A stretch of 51,698 nt of DNA from the NCBI GenBank assembly GCA_003142185.1, contig PLOR01000028.1, positions 1 through 51,698 of the forward strand, in the 5' to 3' direction. This document shows positions 18,839-26,953 of the stretch, in pieces. The notes below the pieces were generated by a model that saw only the letters and a program-made list of their open reading frames with translations, was not told the DNA's origin and searched no databases. This DNA comes from Bryobacterales bacterium. Lineage in GTDB: Bacteria > Acidobacteriota > Terriglobia > Bryobacterales > Bryobacteraceae. The position numbers were made by a program, and so were the translations under genes. How positions within the stretch are numbered: position 1 is the first letter of the stretch; every line of letters starts with the position of its first letter.

Positions 18839-19729
18839 TCATTCGGCTAACGCTGCTGAGACCCGCCCGCCGGCTTCCGCCAGCAGCCGCTCGGCCTCGT
18901 TACGCGCGCAACCTTTCCGGCTCATCACGATGGCCACGGCAACCCGGCCGCCGCTCGCCTCCAGTAACTCGGCGGCACGCTCCGGGCTCACCTCGGCAGC
19001 CGCGGCGATAATCCGCCGCGCCCGGTCGGCCAGCTTGCTGTTCTTCGGCTGCACATTCACCATCAGGTTGCCGTAAACGTAGCCCAGCCGGATGCACACC
19101 GCCGTGGAGAGCATGTTGAGGACCAACTTCTGCGCCGTTCCCGACTTCAGACGCGTCGAACCGGCAATCACTTCCGGCCCCACCAGAGGCGTGATGGCGA
19201 TAGCGGCCGCGCCCGCCAGTTCCGAATCGGAGGTGCAACTGACGCCCACCGTCAACGCGGACAGCCGCCGCGCTTCCGCGATGGCGCCCAGTACATAAGG
19301 CGTGCGGCCACTGGCGGCCAGGCCCACCAGGACATCGCGCGCGGTGAATCCGCTCTTGGTCAAATCGCGCGCGCCGGTGGCCGGATCGTCTTCGCTGGTT
19401 TCGGTCGCGCGGCTTAAAGCCGCTTCCCCGCCGGCGATAATGCCGGTAATGAGCTCCGGCGGCGCGCCGAAGGTGGGCGGAATCTCCGCCGCGTCCAACA
19501 CGCCCAGCCGCCCGCTGGTTCCGGCGCCGATATAAAACAGCCGGCCGCCGCGCGCCATCGCGTCCGCAATGGCGTCGACCGCGCGCGCAATCGCCGGGAT
19601 CACGCGTTCCACCGCTTCCGCCACTTTCGCGTCTTCGCGGTTGATGATCCGCAGGGCTGCTTCCGTGCTGACGGTATCGATGGCCGCCGAGGCCGGGTTG
19701 GGTTGTTCGGTGAGAAGGTGGTCCAGCAT
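18839..19729 (-). CDS. murQ: N-acetylmuramic acid 6-phosphate etherase
   Basis: Cleaves the lactyl ether of MurNAc-6-phosphate to GlcNAc-6-phosphate and D-lactate during cell-wall recycling. The 296 residues form one SIS domain: FYIGAGTSGRLGVLDAAEIPPTFG binds the sugar phosphate, with SGRTPY and RLKSGTAQKLVLNM as further family motifs. The start is the ATG at 19729; the frame is open to 19753, but that part lies in a family A repeat and has no ribosome site. It is coded upstream of murA on the same strand. No PTS transporter or AnmK is nearby. Confidence 0.95.
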   Translation of the reverse strand: MLDHLLTEQPNPASAAIDTVSTEAALRIINREDAKVAEAVERVIPAIARAVDAIADAMARGGRLFYIGAGTSGRLGVLDAAEIPPTFGAPPELITGIIAGGEAALSRATETSEDDPATGARDLTKSGFTARDVLVGLAASGRTPYVLGAIAEARRLSALTVGVSCTSDSELAGAAAIAITPLVGPEVIAGSTRLKSGTAQKLVLNMLSTAVCIRLGYVYGNLMVNVQPKNSKLADRARRIIAAAAEVSPERAAELLEASGGRVAVAIVMSRKGCARNEAERLLAEAGGRVSAALAE

Positions 19730-19747
19730 GACTTGTGAAGCAAGCAC

Positions 19748-19769
19748 GGGCAAGCTAAAGCGTGCCCTA
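19748..19769. repeat. Repeat family A, copy 3
   Basis: GGGCAAGCTAAAGCGTGCCC is a near-perfect palindrome just upstream of murQ and before the divergent gene at 19806. Confidence 0.6.
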
Positions 19770-19805
19770 CCAACACCAGCCTAGCACCGCGCTATAGTCG
19801 GAACA

Positions 19806-20411
19806 GTGCGTTACCTCCTGAGCGGCCACCTCCCGGAAGCCTCTTCCATCCTGCTGGTGGAGAGCGGCTCGCGCGGCATTCTGGAAAAGGTGATCGCCGG
19901 GTTGCGCCGCTCCTGGGGCGCCCAAGTTCCCATCGACCTGGTCTCGTGTTTTGCCAACCTGCCGTTCGGCCTGGATGCCCGCACCACCCGCGTATTCCGC
20001 GTTTCCGACTATCGCGGCCGGCAGCGGCGCGCGGAACTCTACCGCGAACTGCGCGCGCGGAATTACCCGGTGATGGGCATCGTCTGCTCCGAAGAGCCGC
20101 TCATGATGAAGTGGAAATGGGCGCTCGCGCTGCGCGTGCCGGCCAAGGTATTCATCATCAATGAAAACGCGGACTACTTCTGGCTGGACCGCAAGCACCT
20201 GAAGACCATCCGCCAGTTTGCGGTCTCCCGCGCCGGTCTGGCCGGCTCCGGCGCCGTGCGCACGCTGATCCGCGTGTTTTCGTTTCCGTTTGCGTTATGC
20301 TATTTGCTGCTCTATGCGGCGGTTGTGCACGCCCGGCGGGCTCTGCGCATGCGCTTCCGGCGCGTCAGCCCTGTCGGAGCCGCGACCAGAGGGAGCGGTA
20401 CGCCAGCATAA
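19806..20411 (+). CDS. Unknown protein with C-terminal membrane segment
   Basis: A 201-residue protein starting with GTG. Residues 1-150 look alpha/beta and soluble (SILLVESGSRGILEKVIAGL, PVMGIVCSEEPLMMKWK), perhaps distantly glycosyltransferase-like. Residues about 157-177 form one hydrophobic helix followed by a basic tail. No family recognised. TATAGT at 19793-19798 lies seven bases before the GTG, pointing to a leaderless message. The last ~12 residues (VGAATRGSGTPA) are encoded by a family C repeat, so the native stop may have been lost when the repeat arrived. Confidence 0.65.
   Translation: MRYLLSGHLPEASSILLVESGSRGILEKVIAGLRRSWGAQVPIDLVSCFANLPFGLDARTTRVFRVSDYRGRQRRAELYRELRARNYPVMGIVCSEEPLMMKWKWALALRVPAKVFIINENADYFWLDRKHLKTIRQFAVSRAGLAGSGAVRTLIRVFSFPFALCYLLLYAAVVHARRALRMRFRRVSPVGAATRGSGTPA
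20375..20400. repeat. Repeat family C, copy 3 (inside a reading frame)
   Basis: Reverse-orientation unit CGGAGCCGCGACCAGAGGGA plus GCGGTA. It encodes the C-terminal tail of the preceding gene. Confidence 0.65.
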
Positions 20412-20461
20412 GGTACGACATCACACAGTCGGAGACCTAGTTTTGGGAGACAAGTCGAATC

Positions 20462-21433
20462 ATGAAAGCCATTCAAGTTAACGAGGCCGGTGGTCCGGAA
20501 AAACTGGAGCTGGTGGATGTTCCCGTTCCGCGGCCCGCCGCCAACCAGGCGCTGGTGCGCATCGCCGCCAGCGGCGTCAACTTTATCGATGTCTACTTTC
20601 GCACCGGACTGTACAAGGCCGATTTCCCGATGATCCCCGGCTCGGAGGCCGCCGGCACAGTCGAGGCGGTGGGCTCCGAAGTCACCGAGGTCGCACCCGG
20701 CGACCGCGTAGCGTATGCCATGGCCCGCGGCTCTTATGCCGAATACGCCGCCGTGCCCGCGGCGCAACTGGTCAAGATCCCGGATCATGTGGACCTGGCA
20801 ACCGCCGCCGCGGCCATGCTGCAAGGCATGACCGCCCATTACCTCACGCACTCCACTTTTCCGTTGAAGAGCGGCGACACCTGCCTGGTGCACGCGGCGG
20901 CCGGCGGCGCCGGCGGACTCATCGTCCAAATGGCGAAGATGCTCGGCGCGCGCGTTTTCGGCACTGTATCCACCGAGGAGAAAGCGCGCGTCGCCCGCGA
21001 AAACGGCTGCGACGAAACCATCCTCTATACCCAGCAGGATTTCGCGGCCGAGGTCAAGCGCCTCACCGCCGGCCGCGGCGTGGACGTGGTCTACGATTCG
21101 GTGGCCCGGACCACTTTCGAGCAAAGCCTCAACTCGCTGCGCCCGCGCGGCTTGCTGGCGCTGTTCGGCCAATCGAGCGGACCGATTCCGCCCTTCGATC
21201 CCGCCATCCTCGGCGCCAAGGGCTCGCTCTTCCTCACCCGGCCCGGGCTGCCATATTACCTGGCGACCCGCGACGAGCTGCTCTGGCGCGCCGGCGACGT
21301 GCTCGGCTGGATTGCAGCCGGCAAGCTGCGCCTGCGCATCGGCGGCGCCTATCCCCTCGCCAACGCGGCCCAGGCTCACCGCGACCTGGAAGGCCGCGGC
21401 ACCACCGGCAAGCTCGTTCTCACCGTGCCGTGA
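20462..21433 (+). CDS. NADPH:quinone oxidoreductase (zinc-free MDR family)
   Basis: A 323-residue medium-chain dehydrogenase/reductase of the quinone oxidoreductase branch. N-terminal GroES-like domain (about 1-120; IPGSEAAGTVEAVGSEV) without the zinc-binding Cys/His set of alcohol dehydrogenases. Rossmann part with VHAAAGGAGGLIVQMAK (about 140-156) and VVYDSVARTTF. It probably reduces quinones or alpha,beta-unsaturated carbonyls with NADPH. GGGAGA lies about 12 bases before the ATG. The histidine kinase begins seven bases after its stop, so they are likely co-transcribed. Confidence 0.92.
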   Translation: MKAIQVNEAGGPEKLELVDVPVPRPAANQALVRIAASGVNFIDVYFRTGLYKADFPMIPGSEAAGTVEAVGSEVTEVAPGDRVAYAMARGSYAEYAAVPAAQLVKIPDHVDLATAAAAMLQGMTAHYLTHSTFPLKSGDTCLVHAAAGGAGGLIVQMAKMLGARVFGTVSTEEKARVARENGCDETILYTQQDFAAEVKRLTAGRGVDVVYDSVARTTFEQSLNSLRPRGLLALFGQSSGPIPPFDPAILGAKGSLFLTRPGLPYYLATRDELLWRAGDVLGWIAAGKLRLRIGGAYPLANAAQAHRDLEGRGTTGKLVLTVP

Positions 21434-21440
21434 CACATCC

Positions 21441-23255
21441 ATGAACCTGAAGGCCCGGCTGACGCTATCGTTTGTTCTGCTGGCCGTTCTGCTGGCTGGC
21501 ACCATCTCGTGCGTCGATCTCGCCGGCGAGATCAACGAGCAATTTGCCGCCACGCTGGAGCGCGCCGAGAACCTGCGCACGCTGGCCTCCGATCTGGTGG
21601 GTCTTTCCTTGAATCGCCAGCTTTCCAAGCCGCTGGGCGAGGCCGTGCGCGATCGCGAGGTTTCGACCGTGTTGCGCGACACCATGCTGGCTTCGCACGC
21701 TATCGTCGAAATCGCCGTGCTTAGCCCCGAAAACGAAATTCTCGCCGATTCCATTCCCGACGAGATCGGCAAATTTCTGCTCCCCTACGACGATTTCCGC
21801 CCCGTGGTCACGGACAATGGCTGGTACGGCAAATGGCGCGTGTTGCGGGCGAAGAAATACTACCAATTGCAGCAGCCTTTGGGGCCGCGAAACGGTCCGC
21901 CGATTCTGTTTGTGCGCGTGGTGGTGGCCCCGGCGCTGATCAAGGCCTCGATTCTGCCGCGGCTCGAGGAGAACGCCAGCGTCGCCTTGTTTTCCGTGCT
22001 CGGCGCCGCACTGGTCACCATGTTGGTTTCGGCGGTCGCCTTCCGCCCCTTGAGCCGCCTGCGCCGGCAAATCGAGTCGATGACCAGCGGCGAGAATCCG
22101 TCCGAGGCCGCTGCCGATGCGAAAGCCGCCACCGACGACCTTTCCGTCATCTCTTCCCGCGTCGCCCAACTCGGCCTCCAGTTGCGCGGCGCGCAGTTCG
22201 ACGTTTCCGACCTGCGTGGCAATCTCGGCCGGCTGCTGCGCGACCTGGAAGACGCGGTCTTCCTCTTCAATCGCGAAGGCAGGCTGGTCTTCGCTTCCGG
22301 CACGATGAAGTTCATCGGTCTCGATGCCGCCGCGCTCACCGGCAAGACCATCGCCGGCGTCTTCCCGCCCGAGACCCTGTTGGGGCAGGTGATCGCGCAG
22401 GCCGCCGCCGCCGGCCTGGCGATCGGCAGGCGCCGGGTTGCGGCCGGTCCTGGCGCCGCATCCTCCGCCATCCCCTCCGCGTTGCTTTCGGTGGATCCGC
22501 TGACCGCCCCCGGCGGGGGCCCCTCGGGCGTGCTCATCCGCCTGCACGACCCGGAAGCCCAGCGCAAACTCGGCCGCCAGTTGCAGACCGCCGACCGGCT
22601 GGCCGCTCTCAGCCGCGTCTCGGGCGGCGTGGCCCACGAAGTGAAGAACCCGCTCAATGCGATTCTGCTGCACGTGGAGGTGGCGCGCGCCAAGCTCGCC
22701 CATGGCGACACCGCGCTCGAGCCGCAGATGGACATCATATCGAGCGAAATCCTACGCCTCGACCGCGTCGTAAAGACCTTCCTCGATTTCACCCGGCCGG
22801 TGGAGTTGAATCTGGCCAACGTGCCGCTCGACGAATTCGTCCGCGACCTGGTCGATCTGGCCCGTCCGCAAGCCGACGCCTCACGAATCCGCGTGGTGGA
22901 CGAGCGGAAGGCCGAGGGCGTCGAGGTGCGCATCGACCGCGACCTGCTGAAACAAGCCGTGCTCAACATCGTCGTCAACGCGATCGAGGCCATGCCCGCC
23001 GGCGGCGAATTACGCCTGGAATCCTCGGCCTCCGGCGACACCGCCGAAATCCGCGTGTCCGATACCGGACCGGGCATCCCGCCCGATCTGCGGGATAAGA
23101 TTTTCCGCCTCTACTTCACCACCAAGCAGAAAGGCTCCGGCATCGGCCTGGCGATGGCTTTCCGGATCGTGCAGCTCCACGATGGTACAATCGATTTCAC
23201 CAGCGAACCCGGCAAAGGCACGGCGTTTTTCATCCGCCTGCCCATCGCGGCCTGA
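21441..23255 (+). CDS. Membrane sensor histidine kinase with PAS domain
   Basis: A 604-residue kinase. First membrane helix at 7-27, periplasmic sensor to about 170, second helix about 178-200, HAMP-like linker, PAS domain (about 270-345; LVFASGTMKFIGLDAAALTG). The HisKA domain has phospho-acceptor His399 in GGVAHEVKNPLNAILLH. The HATPase domain has N box VLNIVVNAIEAMP, G1 VSDTGPGIP and the FTTKQKGSGIGLAM lid. This is the NtrB/AtoS-like arrangement that usually works with a sigma54 response regulator, but no regulator gene is adjacent. Start ATG at 21441; an earlier in-frame start lies inside the oxidoreductase gene. Confidence 0.92.
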   Translation: MNLKARLTLSFVLLAVLLAGTISCVDLAGEINEQFAATLERAENLRTLASDLVGLSLNRQLSKPLGEAVRDREVSTVLRDTMLASHAIVEIAVLSPENEILADSIPDEIGKFLLPYDDFRPVVTDNGWYGKWRVLRAKKYYQLQQPLGPRNGPPILFVRVVVAPALIKASILPRLEENASVALFSVLGAALVTMLVSAVAFRPLSRLRRQIESMTSGENPSEAAADAKAATDDLSVISSRVAQLGLQLRGAQFDVSDLRGNLGRLLRDLEDAVFLFNREGRLVFASGTMKFIGLDAAALTGKTIAGVFPPETLLGQVIAQAAAAGLAIGRRRVAAGPGAASSAIPSALLSVDPLTAPGGGPSGVLIRLHDPEAQRKLGRQLQTADRLAALSRVSGGVAHEVKNPLNAILLHVEVARAKLAHGDTALEPQMDIISSEILRLDRVVKTFLDFTRPVELNLANVPLDEFVRDLVDLARPQADASRIRVVDERKAEGVEVRIDRDLLKQAVLNIVVNAIEAMPAGGELRLESSASGDTAEIRVSDTGPGIPPDLRDKIFRLYFTTKQKGSGIGLAMAFRIVQLHDGTIDFTSEPGKGTAFFIRLPIAA

Positions 23256-23270
23256 GTGCTGGTGTTCGCA

Positions 23271-23972
23271 ATGATAGCGACGCATCCGAGCCCACGAGGT
23301 GGGGCAGGTTTCAACCTGCCAACGCCCGCTTGCGGGCGCGTTTCTTCGCACCTTCTCGGGCATTCCATTCGCGGCGCGAAATTCACCCTGGTCCTGGCGC
23401 TGGCGTTCTTGCTGGCCGGTTGCCTTCTGCAGGGTAAGAAGCCAGTGGCGCAGACCACGCCGGCGGCTCCTGCGCCCGCCGCCAAATCGGCTGCTCCGTC
23501 CCAGCCGCTTTCGGTTCGTCAAACTCAGGTCGAACTGCCCCCGCCGCAGCTGGTCCCGGATGAAGCGTTGGCTGCGGGCGAGGTATCCCAGGATACGTCT
23601 GAGCCGGCTGCTGCGCCGCGCCCCGTGCGGCGCAGCCCGGCAACTCCTGCCAGCAGCCCGGCTCACCCCGAGGCTCCCGTGCCCCCTGCCGCCACCGAAG
23701 AGCCGGCGCGCGCTCCCATTCAGCAAGTGCTCTCCGCCGATGAAAGCAAACGCCTGCAGGATTCCGCCGCCGAACACAAACACGAAATCCGCCGGCTGGT
23801 GGATCAAGCGCGTCTCCGCCGCTTGAACGGCCACGAGCTCAGCGTCGTCGCACGCATCGAGGGCATGGTCAAGCTCTCCGACGACGCCGGAGCCAAGGGC
23901 GATATGCGCGAAGCCGATGCGCTGGCCGAACGCGCCCTGGTGCTCGCCAAGGATCTCGACAGTGAACGCTAA
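23271..23972 (+). CDS. Putative lipoprotein, N-terminus overlapped by a repeat
   Basis: A ~233-residue protein with an export signal ending in a lipobox, FTLVLALAFLLAGC, so it is likely a lipoprotein anchored at that Cys. A long Pro/Ala/Glu-rich linker follows (about 55-150) and then a helical C-terminal domain with heptad-like character (QVLSADESKRLQDSAAEHK, LAERALVLAKDL). No family recognised. The in-frame starts (GTG 23256, ATG 23271) lie before or within the family B repeat at 23299-23323. The ~35 residues before the signal are therefore repeat-derived, and the true start may be a rare codon nearer the signal. It abuts the kinase gene. Confidence 0.6.
   Translation: MIATHPSPRGGAGFNLPTPACGRVSSHLLGHSIRGAKFTLVLALAFLLAGCLLQGKKPVAQTTPAAPAPAAKSAAPSQPLSVRQTQVELPPPQLVPDEALAAGEVSQDTSEPAAAPRPVRRSPATPASSPAHPEAPVPPAATEEPARAPIQQVLSADESKRLQDSAAEHKHEIRRLVDQARLRRLNGHELSVVARIEGMVKLSDDAGAKGDMREADALAERALVLAKDLDSER
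23299..23338. repeat. Repeat family B unit plus GCCCGC hairpin
   Basis: GTGGGGCAGGTTTCAACCTG plus CCAAC is followed by the hairpin GCCCGC-TT-GCGGGC, the same composite junction seen at 6509-6556. It falls inside the 5' part of the lipoprotein frame. Confidence 0.65.
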
Positions 23973-25131
23973 AGAGGTGGGGCAGGCGCTTACGCCTGCC
24001 AACCCTAACTCATCTGGCGCCACGGTTGGCAGGCGAAAGCGCCTGCCCCACCCAGCTAGCGAGTTCCACGCCCGCCGCCAACGGCTGGCCGGCGCTCTGG
24101 CCGCGCGCGAAGCCGGTGCCCTGTTGGTCTGGGCCGCTCCCAATGTGCGCTATCTTTCCGGCTTCACCGGTGACAACGCCGCCCTGCTCCTGCTCCCCGG
24201 CAAGGCGGTTCTCTTCACCGATCCGCGTTACGCCATCCAGGCCGCGCAGCAAGTCTCCTGCCGGGTGAAGATTTGCAAAGGCCCGCTCGTCGATGGCGTA
24301 GCCGCTGCCGTGCGCAGTCTGGGCGCCGTGCGCATCGGCTACGATCCGGCCCGCATGACCTGCGCGGTGTTCCAGGCGCTCCAATCCCGGTTGCCGATGA
24401 AGGCCTCGCTCGACCCGCTCCCTGCCATGGTGGAAGAGCTGCGCATGATCAAGTCGGCGGCCGAACTCGATCTGATCCGCCGCTCCGTCGAACTCAACTC
24501 GCGCGCCTTCGAGCTCGCCTTGGCCCGAGTGCTCCCCGGCATGACCGAGCGCGACCTGGCGGCGGAGATCGAATACCGCATGCGCCGTCTGGGCGCCGAA
24601 AAGCCCAGCTTTGAAACCATCGTCGCCGGCGGACGCCGTTCCGCCCTTCCCCACGCCCAGCCCACCGCCGCGCCGCTGCGCCATGGCGACCTGGTGGTAG
24701 TGGATATGGGCGCGTTTTGCGATGGCTATGCCAGCGACATGACGCGCATGTTGTTTCTCGGCACCCCCGGCGCCCGCGTCAAACGCGTCTACCGCGCCGT
24801 GCTCGAAGCGCAACTGGCCGGCATTGATGCCGTGCGCGCCGGCGTGGCCGCTTTCCAGGTGGACGCCGCCGCCCGCCGCGTGCTCCGCGCTTACGGCTAC
24901 GACCGCGCCTTCGTCCATTCCACCGGCCACGGCCTGGGCCTCGAGATCCACGAACCCCCGCGCCTCGGTAAGCGCGACAAGACCATCCTCCAGCCTGGCA
25001 TGGCCATCACCATCGAGCCCGGCGTCTATCTGGAAGACTTCGGCGGCATCCGCATCGAAGACACTGTGGAAGTGACCGCAACCGGCTGCAAGATTCTCAC
25101 GCCCACATCCAAAGAGCTGCGCGTGATTTGA
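23962..25131 (+). CDS. M24 family Xaa-Pro aminopeptidase
   Basis: A ~389-residue creatinase/aminopeptidase P-type metallopeptidase. The N-terminal creatinase domain starts at about residue 30 (FHARRQRLAGALAAREAG). The C-terminal pita-bread domain carries the five metal ligands: two Asp in VVDMGAFCDGYASDMTR, His in STGHGLGLEIHE, and Glu in TIEPGVY and RIEDT. It removes N-terminal residues preceding proline. Start: GTG 23962 is preceded by AAGGA eight bases upstream and overlaps the lipoprotein stop; GTG 23977 is the alternative. Either way the first ~25 residues are encoded by two inverted family B repeats, an unusual extension. Confidence 0.9.
   Translation: MNAKEVGQALTPANPNSSGATVGRRKRLPHPASEFHARRQRLAGALAAREAGALLVWAAPNVRYLSGFTGDNAALLLLPGKAVLFTDPRYAIQAAQQVSCRVKICKGPLVDGVAAAVRSLGAVRIGYDPARMTCAVFQALQSRLPMKASLDPLPAMVEELRMIKSAAELDLIRRSVELNSRAFELALARVLPGMTERDLAAEIEYRMRRLGAEKPSFETIVAGGRRSALPHAQPTAAPLRHGDLVVVDMGAFCDGYASDMTRMLFLGTPGARVKRVYRAVLEAQLAGIDAVRAGVAAFQVDAAARRVLRAYGYDRAFVHSTGHGLGLEIHEPPRLGKRDKTILQPGMAITIEPGVYLEDFGGIRIEDTVEVTATGCKILTPTSKELRVI
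23977..24051. repeat. Repeat family B, inverted pair inside the M24 gene start
   Basis: Two units (23977-24003 and 24025-24051) face each other across 21 bases. Both are read through in frame as the N-terminal residues of the peptidase. Confidence 0.75.
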
Positions 25132-25227
25132 GATCGCCGCGGGGGAGGGAGCGCCGCAGCCCAGGCCCAGTTTCCCCTTATTTACCATTCGGCGTTTTGG
25201 CCTAATGCGGTTGGGTGGGCGAGCCGG

Positions 25228-25246
25228 GTATAACTCGGGTTATACT
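25228..25246. promoter_or_regulatory. Operator palindrome and -10 of the MazEF-like operon
   Basis: Perfect inverted repeat GTATAAC-TCGG-GTTATAC at 25228-25245. Its right arm overlaps TATACT (25241-25246), a good -10 six bases before the antitoxin ATG. This is the layout expected for autorepression by the ribbon-helix-helix antitoxin. Confidence 0.65.
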
Positions 25247-25252
25247 GGGGGC

Positions 25253-25489
25253 ATGAAGACTGCGATCTCGGTACCCGACGGTCTTTTCCATCTGGCGGAA
25301 ACCGCTGCCCGCAGCCTCGGGATCTCCAGAAGTCAGTTGTACGCCACGGCGGTTGCGGAGTTTCTGAGCCGGCGGCAAGAGGACGCAGTCACCCAGCGCC
25401 TGGATGAAGTGTATTCGCGCCGGCCCGCGAAGTTGGACGCCGCATTGCATCGCGCCCAACTGAGATCCCTCGAAAAGGATTCGTGGTAG
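25253..25489 (+). CDS. Ribbon-helix-helix antitoxin (MazE-position)
   Basis: A 78-residue protein with an N-terminal ribbon-helix-helix pattern: TAISVPDGLFHLAETAARSL, then GISRSQLYATAVAEFLSRR. Unlike E. coli MazE (AbrB fold) it is of the CopG/MetJ-like class often paired with MazF in other phyla. The C-terminal ~30 residues would bind and neutralise the toxin. The perfect palindrome at 25228-25245 just upstream is its likely binding site. It overlaps the toxin start by a few bases. Confidence 0.85.
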   Translation: MKTAISVPDGLFHLAETAARSLGISRSQLYATAVAEFLSRRQEDAVTQRLDEVYSRRPAKLDAALHRAQLRSLEKDSW

Positions 25490-25839
25490 AGATGGACGAG
25501 ATTCAACGGGGAGAGATCTGGTGGGCCGATCTCCCCGAACCTCGCCGCTCCGAACCTGGATTTCGGCGGCCGGTGCTGGTGGTCCAGGCGGATTCTTTCA
25601 ACCGCAGCCGGATTCAAACGGCAATCGTCGCCGTAGTCACCGGCAGCTTGGAACTCGCCGGTCTACCTGGTAATGTCCTCTTGCCCGCGCGCTCCTCGGG
25701 CCTCCCCCGGGACTCGGTGGTGAATGTGTCGCAACTTCTCACCCTCGATCGTAGCTTCCTGACCGAACACGCCGGCTCGCTGACGCCTCGCCTGCAAGCC
25801 TCAGTCGACGAAGGAATGCGCCTCGTTCTGCAACTCTAG
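25483..25839 (+). CDS. mazF: MazF-like endoribonuclease toxin
   Basis: A 118-residue PemK/MazF-fold toxin that cuts mRNA at short motifs when free of its antitoxin. Typical features are QRGEIWWADLPEPRRSEPG near the N-terminus, FRRPVLVVQAD (with the Arg-Pro of the active-site region), NRSRIQTAIVAVVT, and GLPRDSVVNVSQLLTLD with the conserved Ser/Gln. GTG at 25483 overlaps the antitoxin stop; an ATG at 25492 is nearly as likely. It forms a complete two-gene toxin-antitoxin operon with the gene before it. Confidence 0.9.
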   Translation: MVEMDEIQRGEIWWADLPEPRRSEPGFRRPVLVVQADSFNRSRIQTAIVAVVTGSLELAGLPGNVLLPARSSGLPRDSVVNVSQLLTLDRSFLTEHAGSLTPRLQASVDEGMRLVLQL

Positions 25840-25948
25840 CCCGGCGAGGTTTTCAGGCACTCGCCGAGATTGCGACGAGCCAGCCAAGTGGACGTCGGGC
25901 ACGGGAAATCAAGACCATCGGCTAGTCCCTATCGAAGGCGCCTCTGAG

Positions 25949-26266
25949 TTATGCGACAGCTTGCAGCCCGTTTTTTGAGACCAGCGAAAGCAGCTTCAGC
26001 GAAGCCCCTTGCGGCCGTTTTTCACCGCGCTCCCATTGGCTCACCGGGCCGGTAGTCACATTGAGATAGCGCGCAAAAACAGCCTGGCTGGCGCCTTCCC
26101 GCAGACGGAGTGCGCGGATTTCGTTCGGTTTCAGCGCGCGCACCGGGGTAAGGCACAGCCCATCGAACTCCCGCATGGTCCGCTTGTCCAGGATGCCCGC
26201 GCCATGCAGCCCCTCGGCGGTCTCATGGACTGACGCCATCAAGGAACTACGGTATTGCTTGCGCAT
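25949..26266 (-). CDS. NadS/HigA-like XRE-family antitoxin
   Basis: A 105-residue protein with an N-terminal arm (REFDGLCLTPVRALKPNEIR) and a helix-turn-helix of the XRE class, ALRLREGASQAVFARYLNV then GPVSQWERGEKRP. The arm-plus-HTH layout is that of NadS-type antitoxins, which normally follow a RelE/HigB-like toxin gene. No such toxin is present upstream; instead the HEPN remnant and a tiny frame precede it. GGAGG lies nine bases before the ATG. It may act on the HEPN module or be an orphan regulator. Confidence 0.78.
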   Translation of the reverse strand: MRKQYRSSLMASVHETAEGLHGAGILDKRTMREFDGLCLTPVRALKPNEIRALRLREGASQAVFARYLNVTTGPVSQWERGEKRPQGASLKLLSLVSKNGLQAVA

Positions 26267-26281
26267 CGCACATCACCTCCG

Positions 26282-26380
26282 TCAACGTTCCCGACCCAAC
26301 CGCCCACGCGATGCGGGGGAGAAGTCGTCGCAGATCAGGCTGGCCCCGTCCCTGCTTTCCCATCGTCCACGTTTGCCCAT
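26282..26380 (-). CDS. Possible 32-residue coupled peptide
   Basis: A short frame whose ATG overlaps the HEPN stop (ATGA on the minus strand) and which ends just before the ribosome site of the NadS-like gene. Sequence begins MGKRGRWESRDGASLICDDF. No family and no ribosome site of its own. It is listed because its coupling on both sides is suggestive; it may be chance or the remnant of a toxin gene. Confidence 0.2.
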   Translation of the reverse strand: MGKRGRWESRDGASLICDDFSPASRGRLGRER

Positions 26381-26950
26381 CACTCTTCCCTAGAGGACTT
26401 CGAATTGTCCGCCAATGTGGGCCGCTTCTCTGGGCGGGGCCTTTCGCTCTGCTTACGTTCCTTGCTCGGAAGCATGGAGACCAAATAAGCCTGCGCGGCG
26501 GCTTCTTCTCGGATGATGTTCCAGCTTTTGAATGCGTCGGCGATGCCATCGATGTGAAGCAGCACTTCCGTCAAATCCCATTTCTCGGGCGGTGTTGTAG
26601 TCCGCTTCGTTGCGATGATATTGCGCCTGTCCAAAGGTGTTCGTTACGATGCGAAGATTGTGGGCGAGAGTCCTCTCCGGTCCTTCGGGCGGCTTCTCGT
26701 CGAAGTACTTGTTTAGCTCAGTGCTTTTCTTGTCGGCGGCTTGCTTCATCGGGCCGTGATCGAATACCCGTCCCAGGGTGGCCCGTAATTCAGGCCGCTG
26801 CCAGTTCGCGGTAGCTTCGGAAATCAGTAGATGAAACAGGGCATAATACGCCGTGGAAACGGCCCGGCGCAAACTCGCCTGGTGAGGCTGGTCGGGGTGG
26901 AGGTTGGCGAGTTCCTGAGCCAGCTCAAGCAATTCATCGGCGTAGGCCAT
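26380..26950 (-). pseudogene. HEPN-domain protein B, copy 2, frameshifted
   Basis: Second copy of the HEPN protein. The first 120 codons (from ATG 26950) align with copy 1: ADELLELAQELA, QASLRRAVSTAYYALFHLLI, and YHRNEADYNT against EHRHTADYD. Near 26590 the match jumps to another frame, where PPEKWDLTEVLLHIDGIADA aligns with copy 1 SKQWSRTDVLNVLTLATDA and runs to 26380. One extra base, or two missing, in the ACCGCCCGAG stretch explains this. It may be a decayed toxin, a sequencing error, or a programmed frameshift. It starts three bases after the partner gene stop (TGA-TCG-ATG). Confidence 0.7.
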
Positions 26951-26953
26951 CGA

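Noticed and set aside
21833-23098. Long frames on both strands over the second histidine kinase
   Set aside because: They are low-complexity Arg/Ala-rich translations without motifs; the kinase frame has all catalytic boxes.
26247-26549. A 100-codon frame across the HEPN remnant and the NadS-like start
   Set aside because: It overlaps better supported frames on the same strand and shows no domain; only the 32-codon coupled frame was kept, at low confidence.
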